A DNA stretch of 64,000 bases. It comes from Paraferrimonas sp. SM1919 (lineage in GTDB: Bacteria > Pseudomonadota > Gammaproteobacteria > Enterobacterales > Shewanellaceae). Positions 1-7,057 of this stretch are shown here, in pieces. The notes below the pieces were generated by a model, which ran no database searches, had not been told where the DNA came from, and worked only from the letters and a program-made list of their open reading frames with translations. The first letter of the stretch is position 1. The number at the start of each line of letters is the position of its first letter. The stretch covers positions 66,721 through 130,720 of the forward strand of contig NZ_WINH01000005.1 in the NCBI RefSeq assembly GCF_010993985.1, given 5' to 3'. A program made the translations under genes and the position numbers.

Positions 1-518
1 TCAATCGTAGGAAAGCGGTCAGATTTATAATGCTCTGAGCATTCACGGCAACTAAACATCAGGTTATCTAGATTGTAAGCTTGCTTATAATAAGCTAAAC
101 GCTGCAGTTGGCCATTTTCTCGGCGGCCATAACTTGGCCGAAAATGGCTGATAATGCCATCACTGGCTACTTTTCTTTCACACCAGCAACACTTGTGATG
201 ATTGATATTAGTAAAGTGCTGATAAATCTCGTCACTGGCATAAATCGAAGGATCAAAGGCTTCTATAGTAAACCCAGTTACATGGCTATCTTCGCTGCTT
301 TGGGAACTGGGGCGTTCCGTTAAGTAAACAAGATTATTAACAAGATCGCGGGCATAACCTTTGGCTTCAAGGTTGGCCCTATCCTTATTGGTTAATACCT
401 TATGCTTGACCCAGGTACTGACATCGGCAATCAAATCTTGCATTTGCTTAACCGCTGCTTTTTGCTTTACCTGAGTATCGGCATTTAGGGTAATAGCCTT
501 GTTGATGATATTTATCAT
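1..518 (-). CDS. HNH endonuclease, PtuB/TIGR02646-like (partial, C-terminus outside window)
   Basis: An open frame of 172 codons starts at the ATG at 518 and runs off the left edge with no stop. Near the visible end it has CCWCERK, then SHFRP, then NLDNLMFSC and CRECSEHYKSDRFP. This arrangement (CxxCE, His-Phe-Arg-Pro, Asp-Asn-Leu, CxxC, Phe-Pro) is the signature of zinc-ribbon HNH nucleases of the TIGR02646 type, which includes PtuB of Septu and the retron Ec78 effector. The N-terminal ~100 residues are helical and not recognised. Its ATG overlaps the TGA of the preceding gene (ATGA), so it is translated with the R-body operon. The family is assigned by motif only. DNA cleavage, and a role as R-body-associated toxin or effector, are inference. 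One usual Asn after the second CxxC is Ser here. Confidence 0.7.
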   Translation of the reverse strand, partial: MINIINKAITLNADTQVKQKAAVKQMQDLIADVSTWVKHKVLTNKDRANLEAKGYARDLVNNLVYLTERPSSQSSEDSHVTGFTIEAFDPSIYASDEIYQHFTNINHHKCCWCERKVASDGIISHFRPSYGRRENGQLQRLAYYKQAYNLDNLMFSCRECSEHYKSDRFPTI

Positions 519-988
519 GAAGCAGACTCAGGGTTGGTAGGCTCTGGGTCAGGTTGGGCTGCATTGGCCATGTTTGCCACTGATTGTTCTGTTGCAGAGT
601 TTGCTTGATGCATTTGTTGACTAATACCCGCGACTCCAGCGCTCGTATTGGCAATCGCTTGTTGCATATTGTGAGTAGTTTGAGCAATGGCATGCTCAAT
701 CGTGGCAGTGCTTTGCGCCACAGCATCGTCACTTGCTGAATCAGCCGTTTGATTGACCACTTGCGCAACATTGGCAACTCCACTGGCAGTTTGAGTTTGC
801 TCAGTTGCAGTGTCGTTGGGCGGAGTGAGCACCGATTTGGATTGTGCCGATAGCGCAAATGAATTCTTAATCGATTGATCAATTTGTGCCTGCGCCTGTT
901 TAAGGTGGTCATCAACCTGCTGCATGAGTTTCTGCATATTAACGGGCGTGACTTGTTGCATGAGATCTTTATTAGTTGGAGTGGTCAT
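515..988 (-). CDS. unknown R-body-operon protein, Ala/Gln/Thr-rich
   Basis: This 157-residue product has no family I recognise. It is rich in Ala, Gln, Asn, Thr and Ser with heptad-like helical stretches (AQAQIDQSIKNS, IEHAIAQTTHNMQQAI) and ends in a Pro/Glu-rich tail. There is no signal peptide, no Cys, and a soluble or coiled helical character, loosely similar in composition to RebB proteins. Three ATG codons lie in tandem at the start. The third (988) is chosen because AAGGA sits seven bases before it, while the first has almost no spacing. It lies 11 bases after the 343-residue gene and its stop overlaps the start of the HNH gene, so it belongs to the reb operon. It could be an R-body accessory subunit, or a chaperone or immunity partner of the HNH protein. 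Neither is shown by the sequence. Confidence 0.7.
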   Translation of the reverse strand: MTTPTNKDLMQQVTPVNMQKLMQQVDDHLKQAQAQIDQSIKNSFALSAQSKSVLTPPNDTATEQTQTASGVANVAQVVNQTADSASDDAVAQSTATIEHAIAQTTHNMQQAIANTSAGVAGISQQMHQANSATEQSVANMANAAQPDPEPTNPESAS

Positions 989-999
989 CATCATTTCCT

Positions 1000-2031
1000 T
1001 TATTGTGAGTTAACATAGAACCAGTCAAGCATTAAGCGTCCATCCGGGCTCAGCACATATTGGGCATGAGCATTGGCACTACTGGCTTGATATAACCAAA
1101 ATTGTCCGTCTTGACTCATCGACATAGAGTTAATTTCCGCTTGCTTTTGAAAATTAACTAACAACTTGGAAAACGTTTGCGATAATTCGGAGTAGTTAGC
1201 GGTTGTGATAGAGTTAGAGTGGAGGTAATGACTGAGCGCTTTAATGCCGCTTTGAATATCGATAAAACCAATTGCATTGTGATTATTGCCCCAGAATTGA
1301 ATTAAGGTAGTGACGTTTTTGATGGTGTTACTGTCAGCTAAATTGGGACAATGGCCAAGATCTAAACTAATCTGCTTTAAATTTTGATATTCATTTAAAA
1401 GCAAAGCCGTATCTTTATTGGATGGTTTTGAGTTTGAGTTAAAACCATGTAATTGAAATAAATCATAAAAACTACTAAGAGCAATAAAGAAACCAGCTAA
1501 ATTTACACATTGGGCACGAGCTAATTTAATTAAACTATTTATTTGGCTGGCTGCTAATGTAGTTAAGTCGCTATTTTTAATCGATTTACTTTGAATGACT
1601 GCTTCAATATCAACCATGCCCAACTCAAAGCTTTGCTTAAAACCTAATAGCCCCATCAACTCACTTAAGTTTTGATAATCACTATCACCAATGAGTTGCT
1701 GTTCATTTATGATTTTTAGGACATTTTTTTTATTCTGTGCTGATGGCTGCTTAACTTGGTTATCTATCATGGCAAGATCACTTTCCGACATTTGATAGAA
1801 AAACTCGCAATCAGCGAAAAGAGGGCAGTTTTGCGGCTTGATACTGCTAGTATTATGCAGCCCCTCATACACAGCCTGTATTAACGCCAACTCAGAGTTA
1901 AATTGATGGTGTTGTTGATCATTACTCGCCATTTCAAGCCAGTTGAGATTACAGTCAGACCAGCTTAGGATCATTTGTGCATTATTTGATAGCGATTTTA
2001 AGTCAATAACCGCATGCTGGACTGAAATCAT
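1000..2031 (-). CDS. unknown R-body-operon protein, 343 residues
   Basis: This soluble, mostly helical protein has no signal peptide, no membrane segment and no family I recognise. The N-terminus (residues 1-60) has a mixed alpha/beta look, the middle contains Asn/Lys-rich helices, and the end has an Asp-Gly-Arg turn followed by Leu-Asp-Trp-Phe-Tyr, suggesting a small C-terminal beta unit. The start is the ATG at 2031, with a GGGGG Shine-Dalgarno six bases upstream. The GTG one codon earlier is less likely. It sits 26 bases after a RebB-like gene and 11 bases before the next gene, so it is co-transcribed with the R-body genes. It is larger than any known ribbon subunit, so an assembly, anchoring or regulatory role is the natural guess, but only a guess. 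Confidence 0.75.
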   Translation of the reverse strand: MISVQHAVIDLKSLSNNAQMILSWSDCNLNWLEMASNDQQHHQFNSELALIQAVYEGLHNTSSIKPQNCPLFADCEFFYQMSESDLAMIDNQVKQPSAQNKKNVLKIINEQQLIGDSDYQNLSELMGLLGFKQSFELGMVDIEAVIQSKSIKNSDLTTLAASQINSLIKLARAQCVNLAGFFIALSSFYDLFQLHGFNSNSKPSNKDTALLLNEYQNLKQISLDLGHCPNLADSNTIKNVTTLIQFWGNNHNAIGFIDIQSGIKALSHYLHSNSITTANYSELSQTFSKLLVNFQKQAEINSMSMSQDGQFWLYQASSANAHAQYVLSPDGRLMLDWFYVNSQ

Positions 2032-2057
2032 CACTTACCCCCTTGAACTTAAAAACT

Positions 2058-2411
2058 CTAATCCCCAGTAGGGAATCCGTTTAGCACTTTACTGGCGGCC
2101 TCACCAATTTTCGAAAAATTCTCAGTACTGTTGGTCACCATGGTATTGATTTCGGCATATACCTGGGTGAATTCCTTTACGTTACCTGTCGCCAGTAATT
2201 GTGACATAGCCACACCAGCCGCAGTGGTACTGATGGTGCTCATATTACGCAACTGATCGGCAGCATCTTGAATCGCTATCGCGGTAGATTGCGACACCGA
2301 CTGATAAGCTTTACCCGCCCCAGCATGCTTGATAATGTCACCTGTCATGGTTGCTTGCTGCACAGCTTGCAATGAATTAGTGACCTGTTGATTTACCACT
2401 TCGTTAGCCAT
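2058..2411 (-). CDS. divergent RebB-like R-body protein, 117 residues
   Basis: The N-terminus NQQVTNSLQAVQQATMTGD has the spacing of the RebB family opening (VNxQITDSVTQxNVxVL), and it is followed by Ala/Gln/Ser-rich helices with the AIAIQDAADQ and MSTISTTAAGVAMSQLLATG blocks where core RebB proteins have AHNATxAQQQ and AQAATTxGVxxLY. It is about 25 residues longer than the four core RebB proteins because of a C-terminal extension. RebB proteins polymerise into R-body ribbons in the cytoplasm. This one is probably a variant or cap subunit. GGGAG precedes the ATG. It lies 56 bases after the preceding RebB-like gene. Membership of the family is clear from context and moderately clear from sequence. 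Confidence 0.65.
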   Translation of the reverse strand: MANEVVNQQVTNSLQAVQQATMTGDIIKHAGAGKAYQSVSQSTAIAIQDAADQLRNMSTISTTAAGVAMSQLLATGNVKEFTQVYAEINTMVTNSTENFSKIGEAASKVLNGFPTGD

Positions 2412-2467
2412 TTTTTGGCACTCCCTATGGTGTGAGATAATCTGCTTTTATTCGTTTGAATCGACTT

Positions 2468-2986
2468 TCATGTAGCCGGAGGCTTAGGTTCATTATGTGA
2501 AGGCTCTGCACTTGCCGAGTTGGTGCTTTGTTCAGTAATGAATGCTTTCATAGCATCGAGTTGCTTGGTGATAGATTGGACACCCGCTTCAACATCTGCA
2601 GTGGACTCCCCCTTAGTATCAATTTTGGTTAACGCATCTTTAATTGCATTAATTTTATCCATAAGCGCGCTGTTATCTTTACCAGACACTTGTGGGCTAT
2701 CAGGCCCAAGTTTCATAAATGGCGGTACTTCGGCTTTAGGTGTCGGCTCAGGAACCGGGGGCTGAATACCCAGCATTTTGGCACAGGTCGTGGTGATAGA
2801 GGCATTGGTAGTTAATTGAGCGTTTTGCTGTGCTGAAATGGCATTATGCATCGCCATCCCTAAAGTCTCAGCAGAAACGACATCAATCATCGCCATCCCT
2901 TGTGGGGCTGCCGTACCAGTGAGTAAAGTCATATTTTGTGTGACCGCATCAGTGATCACATCATTAGTCGTATTGGCGTTTGTCAT
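2468..2986 (-). CDS. RebB-family protein with C-terminal extension, 172 residues
   Basis: Residues 8-75 match the RebB pattern: VITDAVTQNMTLLTG, then AMAMHNAISAQQNAQLTTNAS, then MLG. A Pro-rich linker follows (PPVPEPTPKAEVPP, near residues 75-88), then about 80 residues of charged helix and a Ser/Pro/Glu tail. Core RebB proteins stop after the first part, so this one carries an extra domain, perhaps for anchoring or capping the ribbon or for binding another operon product. AAGGG precedes the ATG at a good distance. It is cytoplasmic with no signal peptide. The RebB part is family knowledge; the role of the extension is unknown. Confidence 0.75.
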   Translation of the reverse strand: MTNANTTNDVITDAVTQNMTLLTGTAAPQGMAMIDVVSAETLGMAMHNAISAQQNAQLTTNASITTTCAKMLGIQPPVPEPTPKAEVPPFMKLGPDSPQVSGKDNSALMDKINAIKDALTKIDTKGESTADVEAGVQSITKQLDAMKAFITEQSTNSASAEPSHNEPKPPAT

Positions 2987-3000
2987 GATTTATCCCTTCG

Positions 3001-3213
3001 CTATTTTCCCTTGGATATTCCTATTACACCTGAGGCAACCATTAATGCGCAGCATTGATTAACACTGGTGTTCGCCGTAATTTGGGCAAGTTTTTCATTG
3101 AATACCGCATTCTCCATCAACATTCCGACACTTTGACCTGCAGCAATGTAGGTTAAGCCCATGGATAACGGTGGGGCGATGGCAGTATTAAGTAAACTGG
3201 TATCAGTGTTCAT
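3001..3213 (-). CDS. short RebB-like protein, 70 residues
   Basis: This small protein has IAPPLSMGLTYIAAGQSVGMLMENAVFNEKLAQITANTSVNQCCALM. The part from PPLSMG to ENAV aligns with the APALSMGNLFQATSQALxxAAHNA segment of the core RebB proteins, but the conserved VTDSVTQ opening is missing and two adjacent Cys occur near the end. It is the shortest of the seven RebB-like genes. The ATG has only a weak Shine-Dalgarno and follows a 71-base gap, the longest within the gene series, so expression may be lower. It is probably a minor subunit or a decaying copy. The frame is intact, so it is listed as a gene. Confidence 0.6.
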   Translation of the reverse strand: MNTDTSLLNTAIAPPLSMGLTYIAAGQSVGMLMENAVFNEKLAQITANTSVNQCCALMVASGVIGISKGK

Positions 3214-3284
3214 TTTTTTATTCTGTTAAAAAGCACCTAAATAAAGCCAATGCTTATTTACTCCAGGTGCAAACAAATAGTTGA

Positions 3285-3551
3285 TTAAGCAAATATTTGT
3301 GAAGTCGCCTTACCAGTAGAAGCAGTATCAATGCTATACAAGTTTGATACCCCTTGAACGGTAGCAGCTTGCCAAGTAATGCTTGACTGCTGTTGGGCAG
3401 TCGTCGCATTATGGGCTGCATTACTTAGCGCCTGTGACGTTGCCACCATTAAGTTACCCATTGATGATGCTGGCGCATCTCCAAGGACTTTGGTGTTAAC
3501 TTGTGTCACAGAATCAGTTACTTGGCTGTTTACAGAAGTTGGATATGCCAT
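3285..3551 (-). CDS. rebB: RebB-family R-body protein, 88 residues
   Basis: This is one of four core RebB paralogues in tandem. It has SVNSQVTDSVTQVNTKVLGD, AMNL-type Met-Gly-Asn-Leu, ALSNAAHNATTAQQQ and LYSIDTASTGKAT, the family pattern from start to end, at the usual length of about 90 residues. RebB proteins (Pfam RebB, known from Caedibacter R-bodies) assemble into rolled ribbons that extend when triggered. Compared with the other three it has TWQAATVQGV where they have TAQAATTMGV, and Val replaces Ile in QITDS. AAGGAAAC precedes the ATG. It follows the next core copy by 17 bases. Small sequence differences between the paralogues suggest that the ribbon is a hetero-polymer, which is inference. 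Confidence 0.88.
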   Translation of the reverse strand: MAYPTSVNSQVTDSVTQVNTKVLGDAPASSMGNLMVATSQALSNAAHNATTAQQQSSITWQAATVQGVSNLYSIDTASTGKATSQIFA

Positions 3552-3568
3552 TGTCGTTTCCTTATGAT

Positions 3569-3844
3569 TTAACTTTTGCTGCTAAAAATTAATTTAGTAG
3601 TCTTTGCCGTTGCACTTGTGTCAAGTGAGTACAATAAACTCACTCCCGTAGTAGCAGCTGCTTGGGCAATAATGTTGGTCTGCTGTTGAGCAAGCGTGGC
3701 ATTATGAGCAGCATTACCAAGGGCCTGACTGGTTGCTTGATATAAATTCGCCATAGATAGCGCTGGCGAATTAGCCAATACTGCTACATTAACCTGGGTA
3801 ACCGAATCTGTAATTTGGTCATTAACAGATGTTGGAAATGCCAT
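3569..3844 (-). CDS. rebB: RebB-family R-body protein, 91 residues
   Basis: The second core RebB paralogue from the right has DQITDSVTQVNVAVL, SPALSMANLYQATSQALGNAAHNA, AQQQTNII and LLYSLDTSATAKTT. It departs from the others by Ala for Gly in MANLYQ, Asn for Asp in NSPAL and the Ser-Ala-Thr swap in the last motif, so it is the most divergent of the four core copies. Length and motif order are typical. No signal peptide is present, in line with cytoplasmic ribbon subunits. The ATG follows a weak AGAG sequence and lies 19 bases from the previous gene. Confidence 0.87.
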   Translation of the reverse strand: MAFPTSVNDQITDSVTQVNVAVLANSPALSMANLYQATSQALGNAAHNATLAQQQTNIIAQAAATTGVSLLYSLDTSATAKTTKLIFSSKS

Positions 3845-3863
3845 ATATCAAACTCTATTTACC

Positions 3864-4133
3864 TTATGAACCTAGAATTGAACTGGTTGCTTTGCCTGTT
3901 GATGCGGTATCAATGGCGTATAAGGTCGCAACGCCCATAGTCGTAGCCGCTTGGGCGGTTACTGCTGTCTGCTGTTGAGCGCTGGTGGCATTGTGAGCCG
4001 CATTACTCAAAGCTTGTGAGGTTGCTTGAAATAAATTACCCATAGCGATGGCAGGGGCATCACCTAGTACCTTTACATTAGCTTGGGTTACTGAGTCAGT
4101 GATCTGACTGTTAACTGAAGTTGGAAAAGCCAT
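3864..4133 (-). CDS. rebB: RebB-family R-body protein, 89 residues
   Basis: This core RebB paralogue has SVNSQITDSVTQANVKVLGD, AIAMGNLFQATSQALSNAAHNA, AQQQTAVTAQAATTMGV and LYAIDTASTGKATS. It matches the family pattern most closely of the set and is nearly identical through the middle to the first gene of the operon, which points to recent duplication. GAGAG precedes the ATG. It lies 48 bases after the first reb gene. It is an R-body ribbon subunit by family; the trigger for ribbon extension cannot be read from the sequence. Confidence 0.9.
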   Translation of the reverse strand: MAFPTSVNSQITDSVTQANVKVLGDAPAIAMGNLFQATSQALSNAAHNATSAQQQTAVTAQAATTMGVATLYAIDTASTGKATSSILGS

Positions 4134-4181
4134 AATGTTTCTCTCTTAGTTGATTAAATTAATGGATAAATGCTTTAGTGT

Positions 4182-4469
4182 TTAACCTAAACCGGCCACT
4201 TTTGACTGCAGAATTGCCCGAGTGGCTTTACCCGTTGATGCGGTATCTAGGGAATACAATGTAGTCACTCCCATAGTGGTTGCAGCTTGAGCAGTTACAG
4301 CAGTCTGCTGTTGAGCACTGGTCGCATTGTGTGCGGCATTACCCAGCGCTTGCGATGTGGCCTGAAAGAGATTTCCCATCGATAAAGAAGGGGCATCAGC
4401 AAGCACTTGTACATTTGCTTGAGTAACTGAATCTGTTATTTGGTCATTAACTGAGGTAGGAAATGCCAT
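4182..4469 (-). CDS. rebB: RebB-family R-body protein, first gene of the reb operon, 95 residues
   Basis: This core RebB paralogue carries SVNDQITDSVTQANVQVLAD, SLSMGNLFQATSQALGNAAHNA, AQQQTAVTAQAATTMGV and LYSLDTASTGKATR. It is a few residues longer than its neighbours through a KVAGLG tail. It is the promoter-proximal gene and has the best ribosome binding site of the set (AAAGGAG, eight bases from the ATG), consistent with its being the most abundant subunit. Three phased repeats and a candidate extended -10 element lie upstream, and the operon's likely regulator is encoded just beyond them in the same direction. Confidence 0.9.
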   Translation of the reverse strand: MAFPTSVNDQITDSVTQANVQVLADAPSLSMGNLFQATSQALGNAAHNATSAQQQTAVTAQAATTMGVTTLYSLDTASTGKATRAILQSKVAGLG

Positions 4470-4541
4470 AGATAACTCCTTTAATTAAATTAGTGATACT
4501 ACCAACGAACTTCCTGAGTACTTGAACTGATGATTTCCATC

Positions 4542-4550
4542 TTTATAACA
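4542..4550 (-). promoter_or_regulatory. candidate extended -10 promoter of the reb operon
   Basis: On the minus strand this reads TGTTATAAA, an extended -10 form (TGnTATAAA), about 75 bases before the first rebB start. No good -35 hexamer lies at the right distance. That is what an activator-dependent promoter looks like, and it fits with the phased repeats 40 or more bases further upstream. Confidence 0.4.
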
Positions 4551-4588
4551 AGTATTAAGATATTAAGCTGAAATTGAAGTAATTAAAT

Positions 4589-4684
4589 GTAAAATCCTAG
4601 GGTAAAAGAGTATGAAGTAAGGGTATTAAATTAGTAAGTGTAAAAAACGAAGGTATATTTATAATAAAATGTAAAAAACTAAGG
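4589..4684. repeat. three phased direct repeats, likely regulator binding sites
   Basis: Three near-identical 14-base elements occur in the same orientation: GTAAAATCCTAGGG at 4589, GTAAAAAACGAAGG at 4640 and GTAAAAAACTAAGG at 4671. The consensus is GTAAAAnnCnAGG with a final G. The start-to-start distances are 51 and 31 bases, close to five and three helical turns, so all three would face the same side of the DNA. They lie between the regulator's stop codon and the reb promoter, where an AraC-type activator would be expected to bind. Confidence 0.5.
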
Positions 4685-4690
4685 CAGATA

Positions 4691-6157
4691 TTAAGATGCT
4701 AAGTATTGGGACGGAGTTTTATTGGTGACTTTTTTAAATGATTTTTCAAAATGACTTAAGTCATGAAAACCCACTTCATAGGATATGCTAGTTACATTTT
4801 TCTTAGGAACACTATTAAGGAGCTCAATAGCTTTGGCAATTCGTAAATGAACAATTAACTGCTTAATGGATATCTTCAAATTCTTTTTATATAAGTGAGA
4901 GAGGTGTTGAGGGCTAATATAGTTATCTTTAGCAATTTTTTCGATGGAGAGTTTATTTAAATAATTACTTTTTAGGTACCTAAGAGACTTACTTACAGCA
5001 GGATGCTCAATAGAGTTAATAATATTTTCACTTTCCAATATGCTAAAAGCCAACTCTAAAGATTGATTTTGTGCATGGCCTGCTAGCATTGGCTCACATG
5101 TTTGTTGCTGCAGGTGACGCAGTACAAGAGGTTCAGTGACTTGGGTAAGTTTAGGGAAGACCTTAATTAGGGAAGCTTTAGTCAGTTTGGTGCTATCAAG
5201 GTTTACCGCTAGAGTAACTATCATACTTTCAAGCTCTTTAACGTTCTCAACCCATGCATATTGGTTTAATAATTGGAGAGCACAATCAGCAAACTCTAGC
5301 TTGCTAATCCCCTGATACTTAGTACAAAAATATTGTACTAACAATTCGATATCTGTCACCCTCTGCTGTAAATTGGGAAGCTCTAATAATAGCCAGGGCG
5401 CAGTGGAATCATTAATCGATTGCAAGTCATGGTCTGGTGATGTTGAGCAGATAATGCGAACCTCAGGTTTTGTATCAAGGTAGATGCTCTCCCAATAATG
5501 CCTAATCTGTTTAAGGCTTTCATTAGGAAGGCTGTTGATATTGCGAATAAAAAGCGTTCCACCACTTGCTTGCTGGCACAACTCCTTCATTATCTTTACG
5601 GGATTTTCATTCACCCACTGGATCGCACAAGCCTCGACAAAAGGCTGGGATTTACGAGCTCCTAGTTGATGTATCGAATAAGCGGCGATAAATTTACCGG
5701 TTCCTCTTTTTCCATGAATAAGAACTGGAAAATTCACATTTGCATACTTATATGCTCGATTTTGAATATCAGTAATTGCCCTTGATTGACCAATCCAGCT
5801 CAAATTGAACTGATTGCTTGAGGGGACACTAAATTTCTTTTGATATTCTTTAATTATTAACAGTAAACTATCAATAATATGATCAAGGGTTCTTGCTTGG
5901 TATTCATAATTATTCAGGCATTCACTTGCTGGGATTTTAATTTTTCCAATAATTTCATTGTTGAAAATGAGTGATTTATCAATAGACAATTCTTCATTAG
6001 GTTGCCACTGTCCTGTTATATAATTAAAAGGCTTTTGACCTATAAACCCTTGGATGCAACTAAGCTCAATAGATAAGGAAAACCTATTGATTGCTGCCTT
6101 ATTAAAGGCTTGCTCCACAAAAGTAGACAGCTCTAAGTTAATAGCATTATTATGCAT
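4691..6157 (-). CDS. AAA-like/AraC-type transcriptional regulator of the R-body locus
   Basis: This 488-residue protein resembles an NtrC-type activator whose Fis domain was replaced by AraC helix-turn-helix units. Residues ~1-115 are an unrecognised sensor-like region. Near residue 150 a P-loop-like HGKRGTGK occurs, followed by QPFVEACA and, soon after, ASGGTLFIRNINSLP, which is the NtrC Walker B region with Arg-Asn in place of Asp-Glu. The stretch that would carry GAFTGA, needed to contact sigma-54, is absent, so it is unlikely to remodel sigma-54 polymerase. The last ~100 residues are two AraC-type helix-turn-helix motifs (LSIEKIAKDNYISPQHLSHL; VTSISYEVGFHDLSHFEKSF). GAGG precedes the ATG. 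The gene ends six bases before the phased repeats, so it probably controls the reb operon and may read through into it. Confidence 0.8.
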   Translation of the reverse strand: MHNNAINLELSTFVEQAFNKAAINRFSLSIELSCIQGFIGQKPFNYITGQWQPNEELSIDKSLIFNNEIIGKIKIPASECLNNYEYQARTLDHIIDSLLLIIKEYQKKFSVPSSNQFNLSWIGQSRAITDIQNRAYKYANVNFPVLIHGKRGTGKFIAAYSIHQLGARKSQPFVEACAIQWVNENPVKIMKELCQQASGGTLFIRNINSLPNESLKQIRHYWESIYLDTKPEVRIICSTSPDHDLQSINDSTAPWLLLELPNLQQRVTDIELLVQYFCTKYQGISKLEFADCALQLLNQYAWVENVKELESMIVTLAVNLDSTKLTKASLIKVFPKLTQVTEPLVLRHLQQQTCEPMLAGHAQNQSLELAFSILESENIINSIEHPAVSKSLRYLKSNYLNKLSIEKIAKDNYISPQHLSHLYKKNLKISIKQLIVHLRIAKAIELLNSVPKKNVTSISYEVGFHDLSHFEKSFKKVTNKTPSQYLAS

Positions 6158-6370
6158 ATTAAGCCTCTTCCATGATTATAATTATAAATTAGCACTTAAA
6201 TACTAGCTCACTTTATAACCATCACGGGTGATTTTTTATAATAAATTTTCATTAATTTTAACCATAAAAAATAAAACGAAAGCTAAAAACGGTGGAAGAA
6301 AAGCCTGTCAGAGTAGTAACTATCGCAACAAGATACAAAATAAGGTACCCTTAAGGGGAGTATAACAAGG

Positions 6371-6382
6371 GCACTATAGTGC
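6371..6382. promoter_or_regulatory. 12-base perfect palindrome upstream of efpL
   Basis: GCACTATAGTGC is a perfect palindrome ending 30 bases before the efpL start codon, within the divergent region between the reb regulator and efpL. The position suits an operator near a promoter. I do not recognise the binding protein, and chance occurrence is possible. Confidence 0.25.
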
Positions 6383-6412
6383 TATTTAATATTAAGTATT
6401 GGGATTTGGATT

Positions 6413-6979
6413 ATGCCTAAGGCAAGTGAAATCAAAAAGAACATGGCGATTGATTACAATGGCCGTACTTTCATCGTAAGAGACATCGAGCGTTCAGTAC
6501 CCCAGGGTCGAGCTGGTGGCAGTATTTACCGTATGCGTATGTATGACGTAGTAACGGGTCAAAAAGTCGATGAAAGCTTCAAAGATTCAGAAATGCTAGA
6601 ACTTGCGGACCTTGTTCGTCGTCCTGTCATGCTTTCATACATTGATGGCGAAGAGCATGTCTTCATGGATAACGAAGATTACACGCCATATCATTTAAAC
6701 AGTGCATCTATCAGCGATGAATTACAATTCATTACCGAAGACACAGATGGTGTACAAGTCGTCATCGTTAACGAACAAGCAGTGGGTTTAGATTTACCAA
6801 CGAACGTTGAGCTAGTGATCACAGAGACTGATCCTTCAATTAAAGGCGGTTCAGCGACGGCCCGTACTAAACCTGCGGTTTTGTCTACTGGTTTAATAGT
6901 TCAGGTGCCTGAGCACATTTCTACTGGCGACAAAATTAAAGTACACGTAGAAGATAAGAAGTTCTTAAGCCGTGCTTAA
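6413..6979 (+). CDS. efpL: elongation factor P-like protein EfpL (YeiP)
   Basis: This 188-residue protein has the three-domain EF-P fold and binds the ribosome between P and E sites to relieve stalling at proline-rich and related motifs. It begins [19 protein letters not shown]. The loop that in EF-P carries the modified Lys reads QGRAGGSIY, with Arg33 at the tip, which marks the EfpL/YeiP subgroup rather than EF-P itself. The C-terminal OB domain ([21 protein letters not shown]) is complete. It is a monocistronic gene ending in a strong hairpin terminator. The identification is secure. It has no functional link to the neighbouring reb locus. Confidence 0.95.
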   Translation: MPKASEIKKNMAIDYNGRTFIVRDIERSVPQGRAGGSIYRMRMYDVVTGQKVDESFKDSEMLELADLVRRPVMLSYIDGEEHVFMDNEDYTPYHLNSASISDELQFITEDTDGVQVVIVNEQAVGLDLPTNVELVITETDPSIKGGSATARTKPAVLSTGLIVQVPEHISTGDKIKVHVEDKKFLSRA

Positions 6980-7010
6980 TGAGTATTTAAAGTTTTAGCT
7001 TTAAATACTA

Positions 7011-7057
7011 AAATGCCGCAATGCTCAGATTTATAAAACAGAGCGTTGCGGCATTTT
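7011..7057. terminator. rho-independent terminator of efpL
   Basis: A long hairpin with arms AATGCCGCAATGCTC and GAGCGTTGCGGCATT (one mismatch) is followed by a T-run. The T-run touches the stop codon of the convergent gene, so the two transcription units are packed end to end. Confidence 0.85.

Noticed and set aside
108..323. 71-residue plus-strand frame at the left edge
   Set aside because: It is antisense to the edge-truncated HNH gene, whose zinc-ribbon motifs are far better supported.
448..915. 155-residue minus-strand frame rich in Arg, Leu and Gln
   Set aside because: It overlaps the Ala/Gln-rich 157-residue reb-operon gene in another frame. The real gene has a ribosome site, clean junctions and overlap coupling to the HNH gene.
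4691..6157. Standard sigma-54 activator
   Set aside because: No GAFTGA stretch, altered Walker B and an AraC-type rather than Fis-type DNA-binding end.
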